Source of the DNA: Streptococcus pyogenes
Lineage (GTDB): Bacteria > Bacillota > Bacilli > Lactobacillales > Streptococcaceae
Direction of reading: 5' to 3'
DNA: 64,000 nucleotides
Assembly: GCF_002055535.1 (NCBI RefSeq)
Contig: NZ_LN831034.1
Span: 310,001 to 374,000, forward strand
A model generated the notes under the pieces. The model did not search any database. It worked only from the letters and a program-made list of their open reading frames with translations, and was not told the origin of the DNA. Both the position numbers and the translations under genes were made by a program. This document shows, one piece after another, positions 10,335-22,528 of this stretch; the stretch's first letter is position 1, and each line of letters opens with the position of its first letter.

Positions 10335-10988
10335 ATGATGACAAACAAACAAACTCACTTTTTAATAGCTTCTTTTGCATTGCTAATCTTTGTTATAATA
10401 GGCTATACGGTCAAATTTTTTCCTGAACGTTTGGCACTTCTAGATAATACTATTCAAGCAGAGATTAGAGGCAACCTTCCTATAGTGCTGACGCAATTCT
10501 TTAGGGGTGTTACTGTATTTGGAAATGTCATGACACAAGTTTTGTTAGTTATTGTGTCGGTCCTAGTTTTATTCTTTATGAAGTGGAAAATTGAAGCCTT
10601 GTTTATCTTGTCAAATGGTGCCATTGCAGCATTTTTGATTACGACTCTCAAGCTCTTTTACCAAAGACCAAGACCTGCTATTGAGCATTTGGTTTATGCT
10701 GGTGGCTATTCGTTTCCCAGTGGCCATGCGATGGGTAGCATGCTGATTTTTGGTAGCCTATTGATTATTTGTTATCAGAGGCTACATTCAAAACTATTAC
10801 AATTTGTGACTAGCATGATCTTTATAATACTAATTTTATTAATTGGGTTATCTCGTATTTATCTAGGAGTACACTACCCAAGTGATATTTTAGCAGGCTT
10901 TGTATTAGGATTTGGTATTTTGCACTTTATTTATCCTTTTTATAAGCAAAAACGATTTGAATGGCGATTTCTTTTGAAACAAGACTAA
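10335..10988 (+). CDS. PAP2-family membrane phosphatase
   Basis: A 217-residue membrane protein with about six helices and the three-part PAP2 active site: KLFYQRPRP (about 107-115), PSGHA (about 127-131) and SRIYLGVHYPSDILAG (about 171-186). Such enzymes remove phosphate from lipids such as phosphatidic acid or undecaprenyl pyrophosphate at the outer membrane face. The substrate is not determined. It starts 2 nt after ribU (ATGATG), so it is probably cotranscribed and under the FMN riboswitch. The link to riboflavin is not obvious. Confidence 0.88.
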   Translation: MMTNKQTHFLIASFALLIFVIIGYTVKFFPERLALLDNTIQAEIRGNLPIVLTQFFRGVTVFGNVMTQVLLVIVSVLVLFFMKWKIEALFILSNGAIAAFLITTLKLFYQRPRPAIEHLVYAGGYSFPSGHAMGSMLIFGSLLIICYQRLHSKLLQFVTSMIFIILILLIGLSRIYLGVHYPSDILAGFVLGFGILHFIYPFYKQKRFEWRFLLKQD

Positions 10989-11027
10989 TTTTTCTTGAGA
11001 AGACATAGGCTTATTTAAATCATTTAG

Positions 11028-11074
11028 AATAACATTGGCAAGCATCACCCCCTTGATTGCCAGTGTTATTTTAG
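11028..11074 (+). terminator. Terminator after the PAP2 gene
   Basis: 14-bp stem 11028-11041 / 11057-11070 (one G-T pair) followed by TTAGTTTT. Confidence 0.8.
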
Positions 11075-11262
11075 TTTTAGTTAGATGATGTGAGCTGATG
11101 ATTAGTAAATATGTTTAGATAAAAAACGATTAAAGTGCTATGTAACGTCAGAAAAGACGTGATTTTTGTTGATCTGTAATCATTAAGTAAGCTGATGTAG
11201 AAGTAGTGAATTCTAATGACTGAGCTATCTTTTGCATAGATGACTATCTTGCTAGTAATGAT
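11075..11262. other. Gene-free spacer before ytqA
   Basis: No open frame is supported here. A small hairpin (ACGTC agaaaa GACGT followed by gattttt, about 11147-11168) could be a weak terminator. Otherwise nothing is recognisable. Confidence 0.5.
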
Positions 11263-11265
11263 TTG

Positions 11266-11274
11266 TGCTACAAT
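11266..11274 (+). promoter_or_regulatory. Extended -10 promoter predicting a leaderless ytqA mRNA
   Basis: TGcTACAAT ends 6 nt before the ATG at 11281, so the predicted start of transcription coincides with the start codon. No ribosome binding site is present between them. Confidence 0.55.
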
Positions 11275-11280
11275 AGAAAC

Positions 11281-12201
11281 ATGAAAAAAAGATATCAGAC
11301 ATTAAATGAGCATTACCGTCAACTATTTGGCGCAAAAATGTTTAAAGTTCCGATTGATGCCGGCTTTGATTGTCCCAATCGTGATGGAACGGTAGCTCAT
11401 GGAGGATGTACTTTTTGCACAGTATCAGGTTCTGGAGATGCTATTGTAGCACCAGATGCTCCAATTAAAGAGCAATTTTATAAAGAAATTGATTTTATGC
11501 ACCGTAAATGGCCTGATGTCAATCGCTATTTGGTTTATTTTCAAAACTTTACCAATACTCATGATACAGTTGATGTGATTCGCGACCGTTACGAACAAGC
11601 TATTAACGAACCTGGAGTTGTTGGTATTAATATTGGCACACGGCCTGACTGTCTACCAGATGATACCATTGCTTACTTAGCAGAATTATCAGAACGCATG
11701 CATGTGACAGTGGAGCTAGGCTTACAGACAACTTATGAAGAAACTTCTAGGCTAATTAACAGAGCACATTCTTATGATTTGTATAAAGAAACGGTGAGGC
11801 GACTAAGGCATTACCCCAACATTAATATTGTCTCGCACTTGATTAATGGATTGCCAAAAGAAACTCATGACATGATGCTTGAAAATGTGAGACGCTGTGT
11901 AACAGACAATGACATTCAAGGAATTAAATTGCATTTGCTGCATTTGATGACCAATACTAGAATGCAAAGAGATTATCATGAAGGACGCTTAAAGTTGTTG
12001 AGTCAAAAGGACTATGTTTCGATTATTTGTGACCAGCTAGAGATTATCCCTAAGCATATTGTGATTCACCGTATTACAGGAGATGCCCCACGCGATATGT
12101 TGATTGGGCCCATGTGGAGTCTAAATAAGTGGGAAGTATTGAATGCCATTGATAAAGAAATGGAAAGACGAGGAAGCTTTCAGGGCTGTAAAGTTGACTA
12201 A
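11281..12201 (+). CDS. ytqA: YtqA-type radical SAM protein (TIGR01212)
   Basis: A 306-residue radical SAM enzyme. The cluster-binding cysteines are in CPNRDGTVAHGGCTFC (Cys, 10 residues, Cys, 2 residues, Cys), an atypical spacing found in the YhcC/YtqA group. Downstream core motifs include GINIGTRPDCL and VELGLQTTYEETS. The adjacent ytqB methyltransferase encodes a tRNA wobble-uridine modification enzyme in Bacillus, and YtqA has been linked to the preceding step of that pathway; I recall this with moderate certainty. I chose the ATG at 11281 because it follows the -10 and begins the conserved MKKRYQTLNEHYR. Confidence 0.88.
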   Translation: MKKRYQTLNEHYRQLFGAKMFKVPIDAGFDCPNRDGTVAHGGCTFCTVSGSGDAIVAPDAPIKEQFYKEIDFMHRKWPDVNRYLVYFQNFTNTHDTVDVIRDRYEQAINEPGVVGINIGTRPDCLPDDTIAYLAELSERMHVTVELGLQTTYEETSRLINRAHSYDLYKETVRRLRHYPNINIVSHLINGLPKETHDMMLENVRRCVTDNDIQGIKLHLLHLMTNTRMQRDYHEGRLKLLSQKDYVSIICDQLEIIPKHIVIHRITGDAPRDMLIGPMWSLNKWEVLNAIDKEMERRGSFQGCKVD

Positions 12202-12239
12202 TTTGTCTCATTTTGACGGATTTGGATAGGAGAAAAGTG

Positions 12240-12794
12240 ATGCTAAAACGCCCCATTCATCTCTCGCATGATTTTTTAGCGGAGGTTGTGGATAAGTCTA
12301 GTGTGGTTGTTGATGCCACGATGGGTAATGGAAATGATACTGCCTTTTTGGCACAATTAGCTAAAAAGGTTTATGCTTTTGATGTGCAAGAACAAGCTAT
12401 TAGAAAAACAAGTGAGCGGTTAGCGCAGCTAGGATTATCGAACGCTGAGCTGATTTTAGCGGGTCATGAAGCGGTTGATCAGTATGTGACAGAGCCGGTG
12501 CGCGCAGCGATTTTTAACCTTGGTTATTTGCCCAGCGCAGATAAATCTATTATTACCTTACCAAATACCACACTCCAAGCTTTATCAAAACTACTAACGT
12601 TATTAATGGTAGGTGGGCGTATTGCTATTATGGTCTATTATGGGCATGATGGAGGCAGTTTGGAAAAAGATGCTTTATTAGATTTTGTCAAGCAATTAGA
12701 CCAAAGAAAGGTTTCTGCAATGCTTTATCAGCCTCTTAATCAGGTGAATACCCCACCTTTTTTAATCATGTTGGAGAAATTAGCAGACTTTTAG
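12240..12794 (+). CDS. ytqB: YtqB/MnmM-type SAM-dependent methyltransferase
   Basis: A 184-residue class I methyltransferase with VVDATMGNGNDTAFLA as SAM-binding motif (about 24-39), VYAFDVQ as motif II, and AIFNLGYLPSADKSI as the family-specific NxGYLP segment. Bacillus YtqB (MnmM) methylates nm5s2U34 of tRNA to mnm5s2U34. The start at ATG 12240 is set by AGGAG 6-10 nt upstream. A TTG at 12213 is in frame but unconserved. It lies 38 nt after ytqA, a conserved pairing that supports a joint role in wobble modification. Confidence 0.88.
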   Translation: MLKRPIHLSHDFLAEVVDKSSVVVDATMGNGNDTAFLAQLAKKVYAFDVQEQAIRKTSERLAQLGLSNAELILAGHEAVDQYVTEPVRAAIFNLGYLPSADKSIITLPNTTLQALSKLLTLLMVGGRIAIMVYYGHDGGSLEKDALLDFVKQLDQRKVSAMLYQPLNQVNTPPFLIMLEKLADF

Positions 12795-12926
12795 CTCTTA
12801 TCCCTGTGTCAAGTCTACTAGAAGTTCTGCGATTATTTCGGTGGAAAAAGAAGAAATCCCATAGGCTTTGGCTATAAATGTGATATAATGAAGTCACTAT
12901 ATTATTTTTTTAGGAGTTACATTAAC

Positions 12927-14261
12927 ATGGAAGACCCTGTGAGTCAGCCCTTAGTGATTCAATTTTTATTGTTAGTTGTTTTAACCTTGTTAAATGCTTT
13001 TTTTTCAGCCAGTGAAATGGCCTTAGTTTCTCTCAATCGTTCTCGGGTGGAACAAAAAGCAGCAGACGGTGATAAAAAATACGCTCGTTTGTTGCGGGTT
13101 TTAGAGGAACCTAATCATTTTTTATCAACGATTCAAGTTGGGATTACCTTTATTAGTTTACTATCAGGAGCAAGTTTATCAGCTTCTTTGGGTAAGGTGA
13201 TCTCAGGTTGGCTAGGTAATTCAGCGACCGCAAGGACAGCTGGTACTATCATCTCCTTGGTTTTCTTGACTTATGTCTCTATTGTTTTAGGAGAATTGTA
13301 TCCAAAACGGATTGCCATGAACCTCAAAGACAAGTTGGCGATTGTTTCAGCCCCTATTATCATTGGGTTAGGGAGACTGGTTAGTCCCTTTGTATGGCTC
13401 TTATCAGCTTCTACTAATTTACTGAGCCGACTTACCCCTATGACCTTTGATGATGCAGATGAGCAAATGACACGTGATGAAATCGAGTATATGTTATCAA
13501 AAAGTGAGGCGACCCTTGATGCTGAAGAAATTGAGATGTTGCAAGGAGTTTTCTCACTTGATGAAATGATGGCGCGTGAAGTCATGGTCCCAAGGACCGA
13601 TGCTTTCATGATTGACATTAACGATGATCCGCTTGAAAATATTCAGGAAATCTTAAAACAAAGTTTTTCACGCATTCCTGTTTATGATGTGGATAAAGAT
13701 AAAATTATCGGTCTCATCCACACTAAGCGTCTCTTGGAGTCAGGTTTCCGCCAGGGATTTGATCAGATTAACATGCGAAAAATGTTACAAGAACCTCTTT
13801 TTGTTCCCGAAACCATTTTTGTAGATGATCTCTTACGCCAGCTGCGCAATACCCAAAATCAGATGGCTATTTTGCTAGATGAATATGGTGGTGTGGCAGG
13901 ACTTGTGACTTTGGAAGACTTGCTTGAAGAAATCGTCGGTGAAATCGATGATGAAACCGATAAAGCAGAACAATTTGTTCATGAGATTGGAGACAATACC
14001 TATATTGTTGTTGGTACTATGACTTTAAATGAGTTTAATGACTATTTTGATACCGAACTAGAATCAGATGATGTAGATACCATTGCTGGTTTTTATTTGA
14101 CAGGTATCGGAACCATTCCAAGCCAGGAGCAAAAAGAAGCCTACGAAATAGATAACAAAGACAAACATTTAGTTCTAATCAACGATAAAGTCAAAGATGG
14201 CCGTATTACGAAATTAAAATTAATCCTGTCTAATATAGAACAGATTATTGAGGAAGACTAG
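12927..14261 (+). CDS. CNNM/CorC-type membrane protein with CBS domains (HlyC/CorC family)
   Basis: A 444-residue protein: a DUF21/CNNM transmembrane domain (about 1-190; LNAFFSASEMALVSLNRSR near the start), a tandem CBS pair (about 210-330; MVPRTDAFMID, RIPVYDVDKDKIIGLIHTK, ILLDEYGGVAGLVTLEDLLEE) and a C-terminal transporter-associated CorC_HlyC domain. Relatives take part in magnesium and cobalt efflux. I use the ATG at 12927, preceded by AGGAG at 12912-12916. An in-frame ATG at 12888 lies inside the TATAAT -10 (12884-12889) and cannot be the start. Confidence 0.9.
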   Translation: MEDPVSQPLVIQFLLLVVLTLLNAFFSASEMALVSLNRSRVEQKAADGDKKYARLLRVLEEPNHFLSTIQVGITFISLLSGASLSASLGKVISGWLGNSATARTAGTIISLVFLTYVSIVLGELYPKRIAMNLKDKLAIVSAPIIIGLGRLVSPFVWLLSASTNLLSRLTPMTFDDADEQMTRDEIEYMLSKSEATLDAEEIEMLQGVFSLDEMMAREVMVPRTDAFMIDINDDPLENIQEILKQSFSRIPVYDVDKDKIIGLIHTKRLLESGFRQGFDQINMRKMLQEPLFVPETIFVDDLLRQLRNTQNQMAILLDEYGGVAGLVTLEDLLEEIVGEIDDETDKAEQFVHEIGDNTYIVVGTMTLNEFNDYFDTELESDDVDTIAGFYLTGIGTIPSQEQKEAYEIDNKDKHLVLINDKVKDGRITKLKLILSNIEQIIEED

Positions 14262-14282
14262 GCTCCATGCCTAGTCTTTTTG
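14255..14282 (+). terminator. Terminator after the CorC-like gene
   Basis: Stem AGACTAGGC / GCCTAGTCT with a 5-nt loop and a T tract. It overlaps the end of the coding region. Confidence 0.85.
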
Positions 14283-14290
14283 ATGAAAAG

Positions 14291-14320
14291 TGTTATAATG
14301 AAAATGTAAAAACGTTTACA
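14291..14320 (+). promoter_or_regulatory. pflA promoter with cre-like CcpA site
   Basis: An extended -10 (TGtTATAAT, 14291-14299) is followed directly by TAAAAACGTTTACA (14307-14320), which differs from the catabolite-response consensus TGWAARCGYTWNCW at one position. The site covers the predicted transcription start, where CcpA binding would repress. Confidence 0.55.
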
Positions 14321-14338
14321 AGTAATGAAGGAGATGCA

Positions 14339-15130
14339 ATGACTGAGAAAGATTATGGACAAGTAACAGGGATGGTGCATTCGACAGAAAGTTTTGGTTC
14401 TGTAGATGGTCCAGGCATTCGTTTTATCATTTTCTTGCAAGGCTGTAAATTACGTTGCCAATATTGCCATAATCCGGATACTTGGGAGATGGAAACCAAC
14501 AATTCAAAAATCAGAACAGTCAATGATGTCTTGAAAGAAGCCCTTCAGTACAAACATTTCTGGGGAAAAAAAGGAGGAATTACCGTATCTGGTGGTGAAG
14601 CTATGCTTCAAATTGATTTTATCACTGCCTTATTCATCGAAGCTAAAAAATTAGGTATCCATACCACACTAGACACCTGTGGCTTTACCTATAGACCGAC
14701 ACCTGAATACCATCAGGTTCTTGATAACTTATTGGCAGTGACCGATTTGATTTTATTGGACTTAAAAGAAATTGATGAAAAACAACATAAAATTGTCACG
14801 CGTCAGCCTAATAAAAACATATTGCAATTTGCTAGGTATTTATCCGACAAGCAGATTCCTGTCTGGATTCGACATGTCTTGGTTCCAGGCTTGACTGATA
14901 TTGATGATCATTTGACACGATTGGGTGAGTTTGTCAAAACCTTGAAAAATGTCGATAAATTTGAAGTTTTGCCTTACCATACCATGGGAGAATTCAAGTG
15001 GCGTGAGCTAGGTATTCCTTATCAGTTAGAAGGTGTTAAACCACCAACTAAGGAACGCGTTCAAAATGCTAAAAATCTGATGCAGACCGAATCTTACACA
15101 GAATATATGAATCGGATTCATCAGTCATAA
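14339..15130 (+). CDS. pflA: Pyruvate formate-lyase activating enzyme
   Basis: A 263-residue radical SAM enzyme that installs the glycyl radical on pyruvate formate-lyase for mixed-acid fermentation. The CxxxCxxC cluster motif reads CKLRCQYC and sits after SVDGPGIRFIIFLQG. A GGITVSGGEAM motif and LDTCGFT follow. The start at ATG 14339 has AAGGAG at 14328-14333. The ATG at 14267 lies in the upstream terminator and is rejected. The cre-like site in its promoter suggests carbon-catabolite control. Confidence 0.95.
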   Translation: MTEKDYGQVTGMVHSTESFGSVDGPGIRFIIFLQGCKLRCQYCHNPDTWEMETNNSKIRTVNDVLKEALQYKHFWGKKGGITVSGGEAMLQIDFITALFIEAKKLGIHTTLDTCGFTYRPTPEYHQVLDNLLAVTDLILLDLKEIDEKQHKIVTRQPNKNILQFARYLSDKQIPVWIRHVLVPGLTDIDDHLTRLGEFVKTLKNVDKFEVLPYHTMGEFKWRELGIPYQLEGVKPPTKERVQNAKNLMQTESYTEYMNRIHQS

Positions 15131-15142
15131 GAGCTGTTATAG

Positions 15143-15166
15143 GGTTGAGGTTTCTTCAACTTTTTA
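15143..15166 (+). terminator. Weak terminator after pflA
   Basis: Short stem GTTGAG / CTTCAAC followed by TTTTT. Modest stability. Confidence 0.45.
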
Positions 15167-15260
15167 AAGTATTATAAGCAGATCTTTTGTAATCTTCCTT
15201 TGATTTTAGGGGGTAATTTTGCTAAAATAAAATGAATAAACAAAATGAGGTAGAATGATT

Positions 15261-16196
15261 ATGTCAAAAATTTTAGTTTTTGGTCATCAAAATCCTGATA
15301 CGGATGCTATTGCATCATCTTATGCTTTTGATTACTTATCCCAAAAAGCGTTTGGTTTGGATACTGAAGTCGTAGCTTTAGGAACACCTAACGAAGAAAC
15401 AGCTTTTGCCCTTGATTATTTTGGTGTTGAGGCACCACGTGTGGTAGAGTCTGCTAAAGCACAAGGGTCTGAACAAGTGATTTTGACAGACCACAATGAA
15501 TTCCAACAATCCATTGCAGATATCCGTGAGGTTGAGGTATATGGTGTGGTTGATCACCACCGTGTGGCTAATTTTGAAACTGCAAATCCTTTATACATGC
15601 GTGTGGAACCAGTAGGATCAGCCTCATCTATTGTTTACCGTATGTTTAAAGAAAATGGCATCGAGGTGCCAAAAGCGATTGCAGGGATGCTCTTGTCTGG
15701 TTTGATTTCAGATACCTTGTTGTTGAAATCTCCAACAACTCATGTGTCTGATCACCTTGTCGCTGAAGAATTGGCAGAGCTAGCAGAAGTGAACTTGGAA
15801 GACTATGGAATGGCTCTTTTAAAAGCAGGTACAAACCTTGCAAGCAAATCAGAAGTAGAATTGATTGGTATTGATGCCAAAACATTTGAATTAAATGGCA
15901 ATGCTGTGCGCGTGGCACAAGTGAACACTGTTGACATTGCAGAAGTCTTAGAACGTCAAGAAGCTATTGAAGCAGCCATTAAAGATGCCATGGCTGCAGA
16001 AGGTTATTCAGATTTTGTTTTGATGATCACGGATATTGTTAACTCAAACTCTGAAATTCTAGCTATTGGAGCAAACATGGACAAGGTTGAAGCAGCCTTT
16101 AACTTCACCCTTGACAACAATCATGCCTTCTTAGCAGGTGCCGTTTCTCGTAAAAAACAAGTGGTTCCACAATTGACAGAAAGTTTTGGAGCTTAA
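15261..16196 (+). CDS. ppaC: Manganese-dependent inorganic pyrophosphatase (family II)
   Basis: A 311-residue DHH-family pyrophosphatase. Metal ligands are visible in [10 protein letters not shown] (about 8-17), DHNEF and VVDHHR (DHH motif, about 95-100), and the C-terminal [10 protein letters not shown] binds substrate. It hydrolyses pyrophosphate to drive biosynthesis. GAGG at 15247-15250 could serve either ATG 15255 or ATG 15261. I chose 15261 because the family starts at [13 protein letters not shown]. Confidence 0.96.
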   Translation: MSKILVFGHQNPDTDAIASSYAFDYLSQKAFGLDTEVVALGTPNEETAFALDYFGVEAPRVVESAKAQGSEQVILTDHNEFQQSIADIREVEVYGVVDHHRVANFETANPLYMRVEPVGSASSIVYRMFKENGIEVPKAIAGMLLSGLISDTLLLKSPTTHVSDHLVAEELAELAEVNLEDYGMALLKAGTNLASKSEVELIGIDAKTFELNGNAVRVAQVNTVDIAEVLERQEAIEAAIKDAMAAEGYSDFVLMITDIVNSNSEILAIGANMDKVEAAFNFTLDNNHAFLAGAVSRKKQVVPQLTESFGA

Positions 16197-16210
16197 TGAA
16201 AAGACGCTTT

Positions 16211-16243
16211 AAAAGGACTTGATTTTTTTGACCAAGTCCTTTT
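16211..16243 (+). terminator. Terminator after ppaC
   Basis: Perfect stem AAAAGGACTTG / CAAGTCCTTTT. Confidence 0.85.
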
Positions 16244-16255
16244 GTCACTCTTCTA

Positions 16256-16264
16256 TGTTATAAT
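16256..16264 (+). promoter_or_regulatory. Extended -10 promoter predicting a leaderless mRNA
   Basis: TGtTATAAT ends 7 nt before the ATG at 16272, so transcription should begin at or within a base of the start codon. Confidence 0.55.
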
Positions 16265-16271
16265 AGAAGGT

Positions 16272-16925
16272 ATGATAACAGTATTTCATTCAGATAAACT
16301 CACCAGACAACCTTTCTTTCAAGACCTTATCAATTATCTCGACCAGCATGATCACGTTATATTACGAGAGATCAAAAAAGCCTTTCCTAATGTGACAGGT
16401 ATTGACAAGGCCATCGAAAGCTATGTTCAAGCTGGCTATATTCGCCGTGAAAATAAGCGTTATGGCATCAATCTTCCTTTGGTGAGTTCTGATCAGCAGC
16501 TGGCCTTAGACACTATGCTTTTTGTGGACACCTGTTCAGCTATGTATGAAAATATTTTAGCGGTTGTTTTTGAGACTCAGCTAACAAACCAAACCAATCG
16601 CGTGATGATCAAGGAAAAGACCAACATCACGAGAGACGATTTGACCCTGGCTAATTATTTTTACCGTCTCAAAAGAGGTGAGAAGCCATCAGCTGAGCAG
16701 ATGGACTTGTATGACCTCTTGGGGGATGTGAATCAGGAATATGCCCTTAAATATATGACAACTTTTTTGCTTAAATTCACGCGCAAAGACTTTGTGATGC
16801 AAAAACGTCCTGATATATTTGTGGAAGCTCTGGTTACACTTGGTTACCTAAAACAAGTGGAGCCTACAACATACCAGCTGCTAATGACCTTGGATAAAGA
16901 AAGTTTAACCTTTATAGCACCATAG
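16272..16925 (+). CDS. DUF1803-family protein of unknown function
   Basis: A 217-residue soluble protein without a signal or membrane segment. It matches a streptococcal family (DUF1803) of unknown function, recalled with moderate confidence. The N-terminal third (HVILREIKKAFPNVTGIDKAIES...YIRRENKRYGI) looks like a small winged helix, so nucleic-acid binding is possible but unproven. I chose the ATG at 16272. An upstream TTG at 16242 would run through the -10 element. AGAAGG at 16265-16270 is too close to serve as a ribosome binding site, consistent with a leaderless start. Confidence 0.75.
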   Translation: MITVFHSDKLTRQPFFQDLINYLDQHDHVILREIKKAFPNVTGIDKAIESYVQAGYIRRENKRYGINLPLVSSDQQLALDTMLFVDTCSAMYENILAVVFETQLTNQTNRVMIKEKTNITRDDLTLANYFYRLKRGEKPSAEQMDLYDLLGDVNQEYALKYMTTFLLKFTRKDFVMQKRPDIFVEALVTLGYLKQVEPTTYQLLMTLDKESLTFIAP

Positions 16926-16926
16926 A

Positions 16927-16962
16927 AAAGAGCTAGGAACAAGGACTGTTCTTAGCTTTTTG
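16927..16962. terminator. Bidirectional terminator between convergent genes
   Basis: Stem AGCTAGGAACA (16931-16941) / TGTTCTTAGCT (16947-16957) with A and T tracts on the two sides. It can end both the DUF1803 gene and fhuG. Confidence 0.75.
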
Positions 16963-16969
16963 AGTGCTT

Positions 16970-17967
16970 TTATTTTGTTTTTGCCATTAAGTAAAGAAAA
17001 TAAGGGGCTCCGATAAGCGACACTAAAATCCCTGTCTGGATATTACTGCCAACCAGATAGACTCGTCCTACTGTATCTGCAACAAGAAGTAGGATCATTC
17101 CGATTAAAATACTAATGGGTATTGTTATTTTATGATTACTCCCTACCAAGTATGTACTAAAGTGTCCAGCTATTAAGCCGATAAAACTAATATTACCAAC
17201 CAAAAGAACACTCAAAGCACCTAAGCCAGCTGCTAAGACAAGTATCAAACGACGCTTACGGTTTAAAGGGAGTCCTAGCCCAATAGCAGTATTATCAGCT
17301 AATCCCATAATATTAAGGAAATGGGCTTGACTATAAGTCAATAGCCAAAAACACAATAACAAAGGAGCGATGACACTCAGAGTAGGCCAGTCGTCTCCTA
17401 TTAATTGGCCGCTAAGCCAATTGATGACCAAATCGACTTTGTAGCGATTAATATGACCAACAAGAGCAACCATTAGACTTGAAAGCATGGTAGTAACAGC
17501 TACACCAGTAAGAATTAACCGTGTAGGATCAATTTGTCCTTGTTTTGTCAAAGATAGCCAATAAACGCTAAAGGTTGTTACAATAGCACCAAGCATGGCA
17601 AATAAAGGCAAGTAATGGCTGATATGAGCTTGCTCAAAGAAAGAAAAGGAGACCACAATAGCCAAAGAGATACCTGCTCCTATAGTAATACCTAATACAC
17701 CAGAGTCAGCTAAGGGATTTCGTGTTAAACGTTGTAATAATAGCCCTGATAAAGCAAGAGAACCGCCTCCTAGACAAGCAGCTAGAATTCTTGGCAGACG
17801 AATGTTAATAACGATGAAAGATATGGCATGGCTAGATTTTCCCAAAAACACATGGACAAGGTCCAAAAAAGATAGATGAGATTCTCCAAGGGACAAAGCT
17901 AATCCCATAAGACTTACAAGTAGCAGGATCAGGCTAGTATATAACCTTAAAAGGTGTCTTTGAGATT

Positions 17968-17971
<4 letters not shown>
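16970..17971 (-). CDS. fhuG: Ferrichrome ABC transporter permease FhuG
   Basis: A 333-residue FecCD-family permease with about nine to ten membrane helices. The family segments LPRILAACLGGGSLALSGLLLQ, RNPLADSGVLGI and FIGLIAGH are present. With FhuB it forms the ferric hydroxamate channel driven by the ATPase. I set the start at the TTG at 17971. It overlaps the fhuB stop as TTGA and has a perfect AGGAGG 6 nt upstream, inside the end of fhuB. An ATG at 18007 gives 345 residues but lacks that ribosome binding site. Confidence 0.88.
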
Positions 17972-20750
<2,779 letters not shown>

Positions 20751-20865
20751 ATGGTTGCCTCCTTTCTAAAAAGAGTCAAAGGGTTGATGAAAGTGCACAT
20801 TAAAGTGTTCATCTGCCCATTTTAAAATAGTTGAGAAGTAGCTTATTTTCTCAAAATCTTCACTA

Positions 20866-20874
20866 TTATAGCAT
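20866..20874 (-). promoter_or_regulatory. fhu operon promoter
   Basis: On the minus strand an extended -10 (TGcTATAAT, plus-strand 20866-20874) gives a leader of about 110 nt to the ATPase ATG. A terminator hairpin sits immediately upstream. Confidence 0.55.
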
Positions 20875-20877
20875 AGA

Positions 20878-20902
20878 AAAAAGGCTTAACAAAGCCTTTT
20901 TT
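20878..20902. terminator. Hairpin upstream of the fhu promoter
   Basis: Stem AAAAAGGCTT (20878-20887) / AAGCCTTTTT (20892-20901) with A and T tracts on both sides. It can insulate fhu from murE. Confidence 0.65.
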
Positions 20903-20936
20903 GATGTGATTTTTAGGATGTATTAAAAAAGAAATA

Positions 20937-20983
20937 TTAGTTTAGAATGATTAAAAACAATAGCGATAATCATTCTAAACTAA
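20937..20983 (-). terminator. 17-bp inverted repeat after murE
   Basis: A perfect inverted repeat, 20937-20953 / 20967-20983, lies 13 nt past the murE stop and is followed on the minus strand by TATTTCTTTTTT, so it can terminate murE. Its arm (20942-20956) also matches the PerR box TTATAATNATTATAA at 12 of 14 defined positions. Confidence 0.65.
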
Positions 20984-20995
20984 CGTCAACATACT

Positions 20996-22441
20996 CTAGA
21001 GGTAGTGTTTGGCGATTGCTAAATCACCAGCATAAGCTACTTGTTGTCCTTTAACAATTTGATAAGCATCTGCGCCTTTCCCAGCGATAATCACAGCATC
21101 TTTTGCTCCTTGGCAAAGAGACATGGCTTTTTGAATAGCTTGCTCACGGTCACTAATAATCTCTACTGGGCGTGCGATATGGCTGGCAATTTCTTTTGAA
21201 ATATCTTCTGGATCCTCGAAATTAGGGTCATCAGCAGTGAGAATGACGGTGAGGTTTGGATGCTGATGAATCACCCTACCAAAATCAGCTCGTCTGCTCT
21301 CGCCTTTATTTCCTGGTGCACCTAAAATCAACATTAATTTGCCTGTCTGATGTTCTTCCACAACGCTGAGTAATTTTTCTAAGCTGTCACCATTATGGGC
21401 ATAATCAACAAAAACTTTAGCATGATTTGTCATAGTGAGGACTTCCATACGGCCTGGGACGCGAGTCTTAGCGATACCTTTTTGAATATCAGCTAGGCTA
21501 GCACCCAAACGAAGGCAGGCAAGTCCAGCTGCCATAGCATTTTCTTGGTTAAAATGGCCAATTAATTGAATGTCATAATGGCCAGCTAATTGTCCTTTAG
21601 CTTCAAAGGAGAAGGCTTGGCTAGTGGTGATCTGGTTGTCAGACAAGGGACCATAAAACACATGCTCTTGATCCGCTACCTGATCCGCTAGAAATGAAAA
21701 ATGATCCATCCCGCTATTGATCACAACAGCTCTGCTATTCTCCATTAAAAGACGCTTATGATAGAAATAATCTTCAAACGTTGGATGCTCGATTGGGCCA
21801 ATATGATCAGGACTAATATTTAGGAAAACCCCAACATCGAACGTAAGCCCATAGACACGGTCAACGAGGTAAGCCTGACTAGAAACTTCCATAATCAAGT
21901 GGGTCATGCCATTAGTCACACACTCAGCCATCATAGCAAAAAGATCCAAGCTCTCAGGAGTTGTGAGTTGTGATTTGAAAAAGGTCTTGCCATCTAAGGT
22001 GGTATTCATGGTAGAAAACATGGCAGGTTTATAGGATTCTTTCAACATGTGGTAGGCAAAATAAGCAGCCGTCGTCTTTCCCTTAGTACCTGTAAAAGCT
22101 AGTAGTTTGAGCTTTTCTTGAGGGTTGCCATAGAAAGCCATGGCAATTAGACTCATAGCTTTTTTGATATCAGTGACCAAAACAACGGGAATACCAAGCT
22201 CGTAATCTACCTCTGAAATATAGAGTTGTAATCCGTTAGTGATTGCTTCTTTAAGGTAGTCAGCTTTGAAAGTTGCCCCTTTAGCAAAAAAAAGGGTCTT
22301 GCCATCTACTTGACGGCTATCGTAACTCAAGCGCTCAAAACTAAAGCCTTGATAATGGTAGTGGTATCCGTCGGCATCAAGAACCTCACGAAAATTATGG
22401 TCTTTTTTTAAAATGTCTAATAATTGTTCAATGGTTATCAT
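20996..22441 (-). CDS. murE: UDP-MurNAc-L-Ala-D-Glu:L-lysine ligase
   Basis: A 481-residue Mur ligase that adds the third residue of the peptidoglycan stem. It has the N-terminal UDP-binding domain, the ATP loop GTKGKTTAA (about 116-124) and a C-terminal domain with DDPNFEDP in place of the DNPR of diaminopimelate-adding enzymes. That marks the lysine-adding type expected for streptococci. It is divergent from the MurJ-like gene, 87 nt away. Confidence 0.96.
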   Translation of the reverse strand: MITIEQLLDILKKDHNFREVLDADGYHYHYQGFSFERLSYDSRQVDGKTLFFAKGATFKADYLKEAITNGLQLYISEVDYELGIPVVLVTDIKKAMSLIAMAFYGNPQEKLKLLAFTGTKGKTTAAYFAYHMLKESYKPAMFSTMNTTLDGKTFFKSQLTTPESLDLFAMMAECVTNGMTHLIMEVSSQAYLVDRVYGLTFDVGVFLNISPDHIGPIEHPTFEDYFYHKRLLMENSRAVVINSGMDHFSFLADQVADQEHVFYGPLSDNQITTSQAFSFEAKGQLAGHYDIQLIGHFNQENAMAAGLACLRLGASLADIQKGIAKTRVPGRMEVLTMTNHAKVFVDYAHNGDSLEKLLSVVEEHQTGKLMLILGAPGNKGESRRADFGRVIHQHPNLTVILTADDPNFEDPEDISKEIASHIARPVEIISDREQAIQKAMSLCQGAKDAVIIAGKGADAYQIVKGQQVAYAGDLAIAKHYL

Positions 22442-22528
22442 ACCCTTATTTTATCCTTAAAGTTCTTGTTTTACAAGTCACAAGCAAAAGTTTATAATAA
22501 AGCTAATAGAAACTAGGAAAGAATAGAT

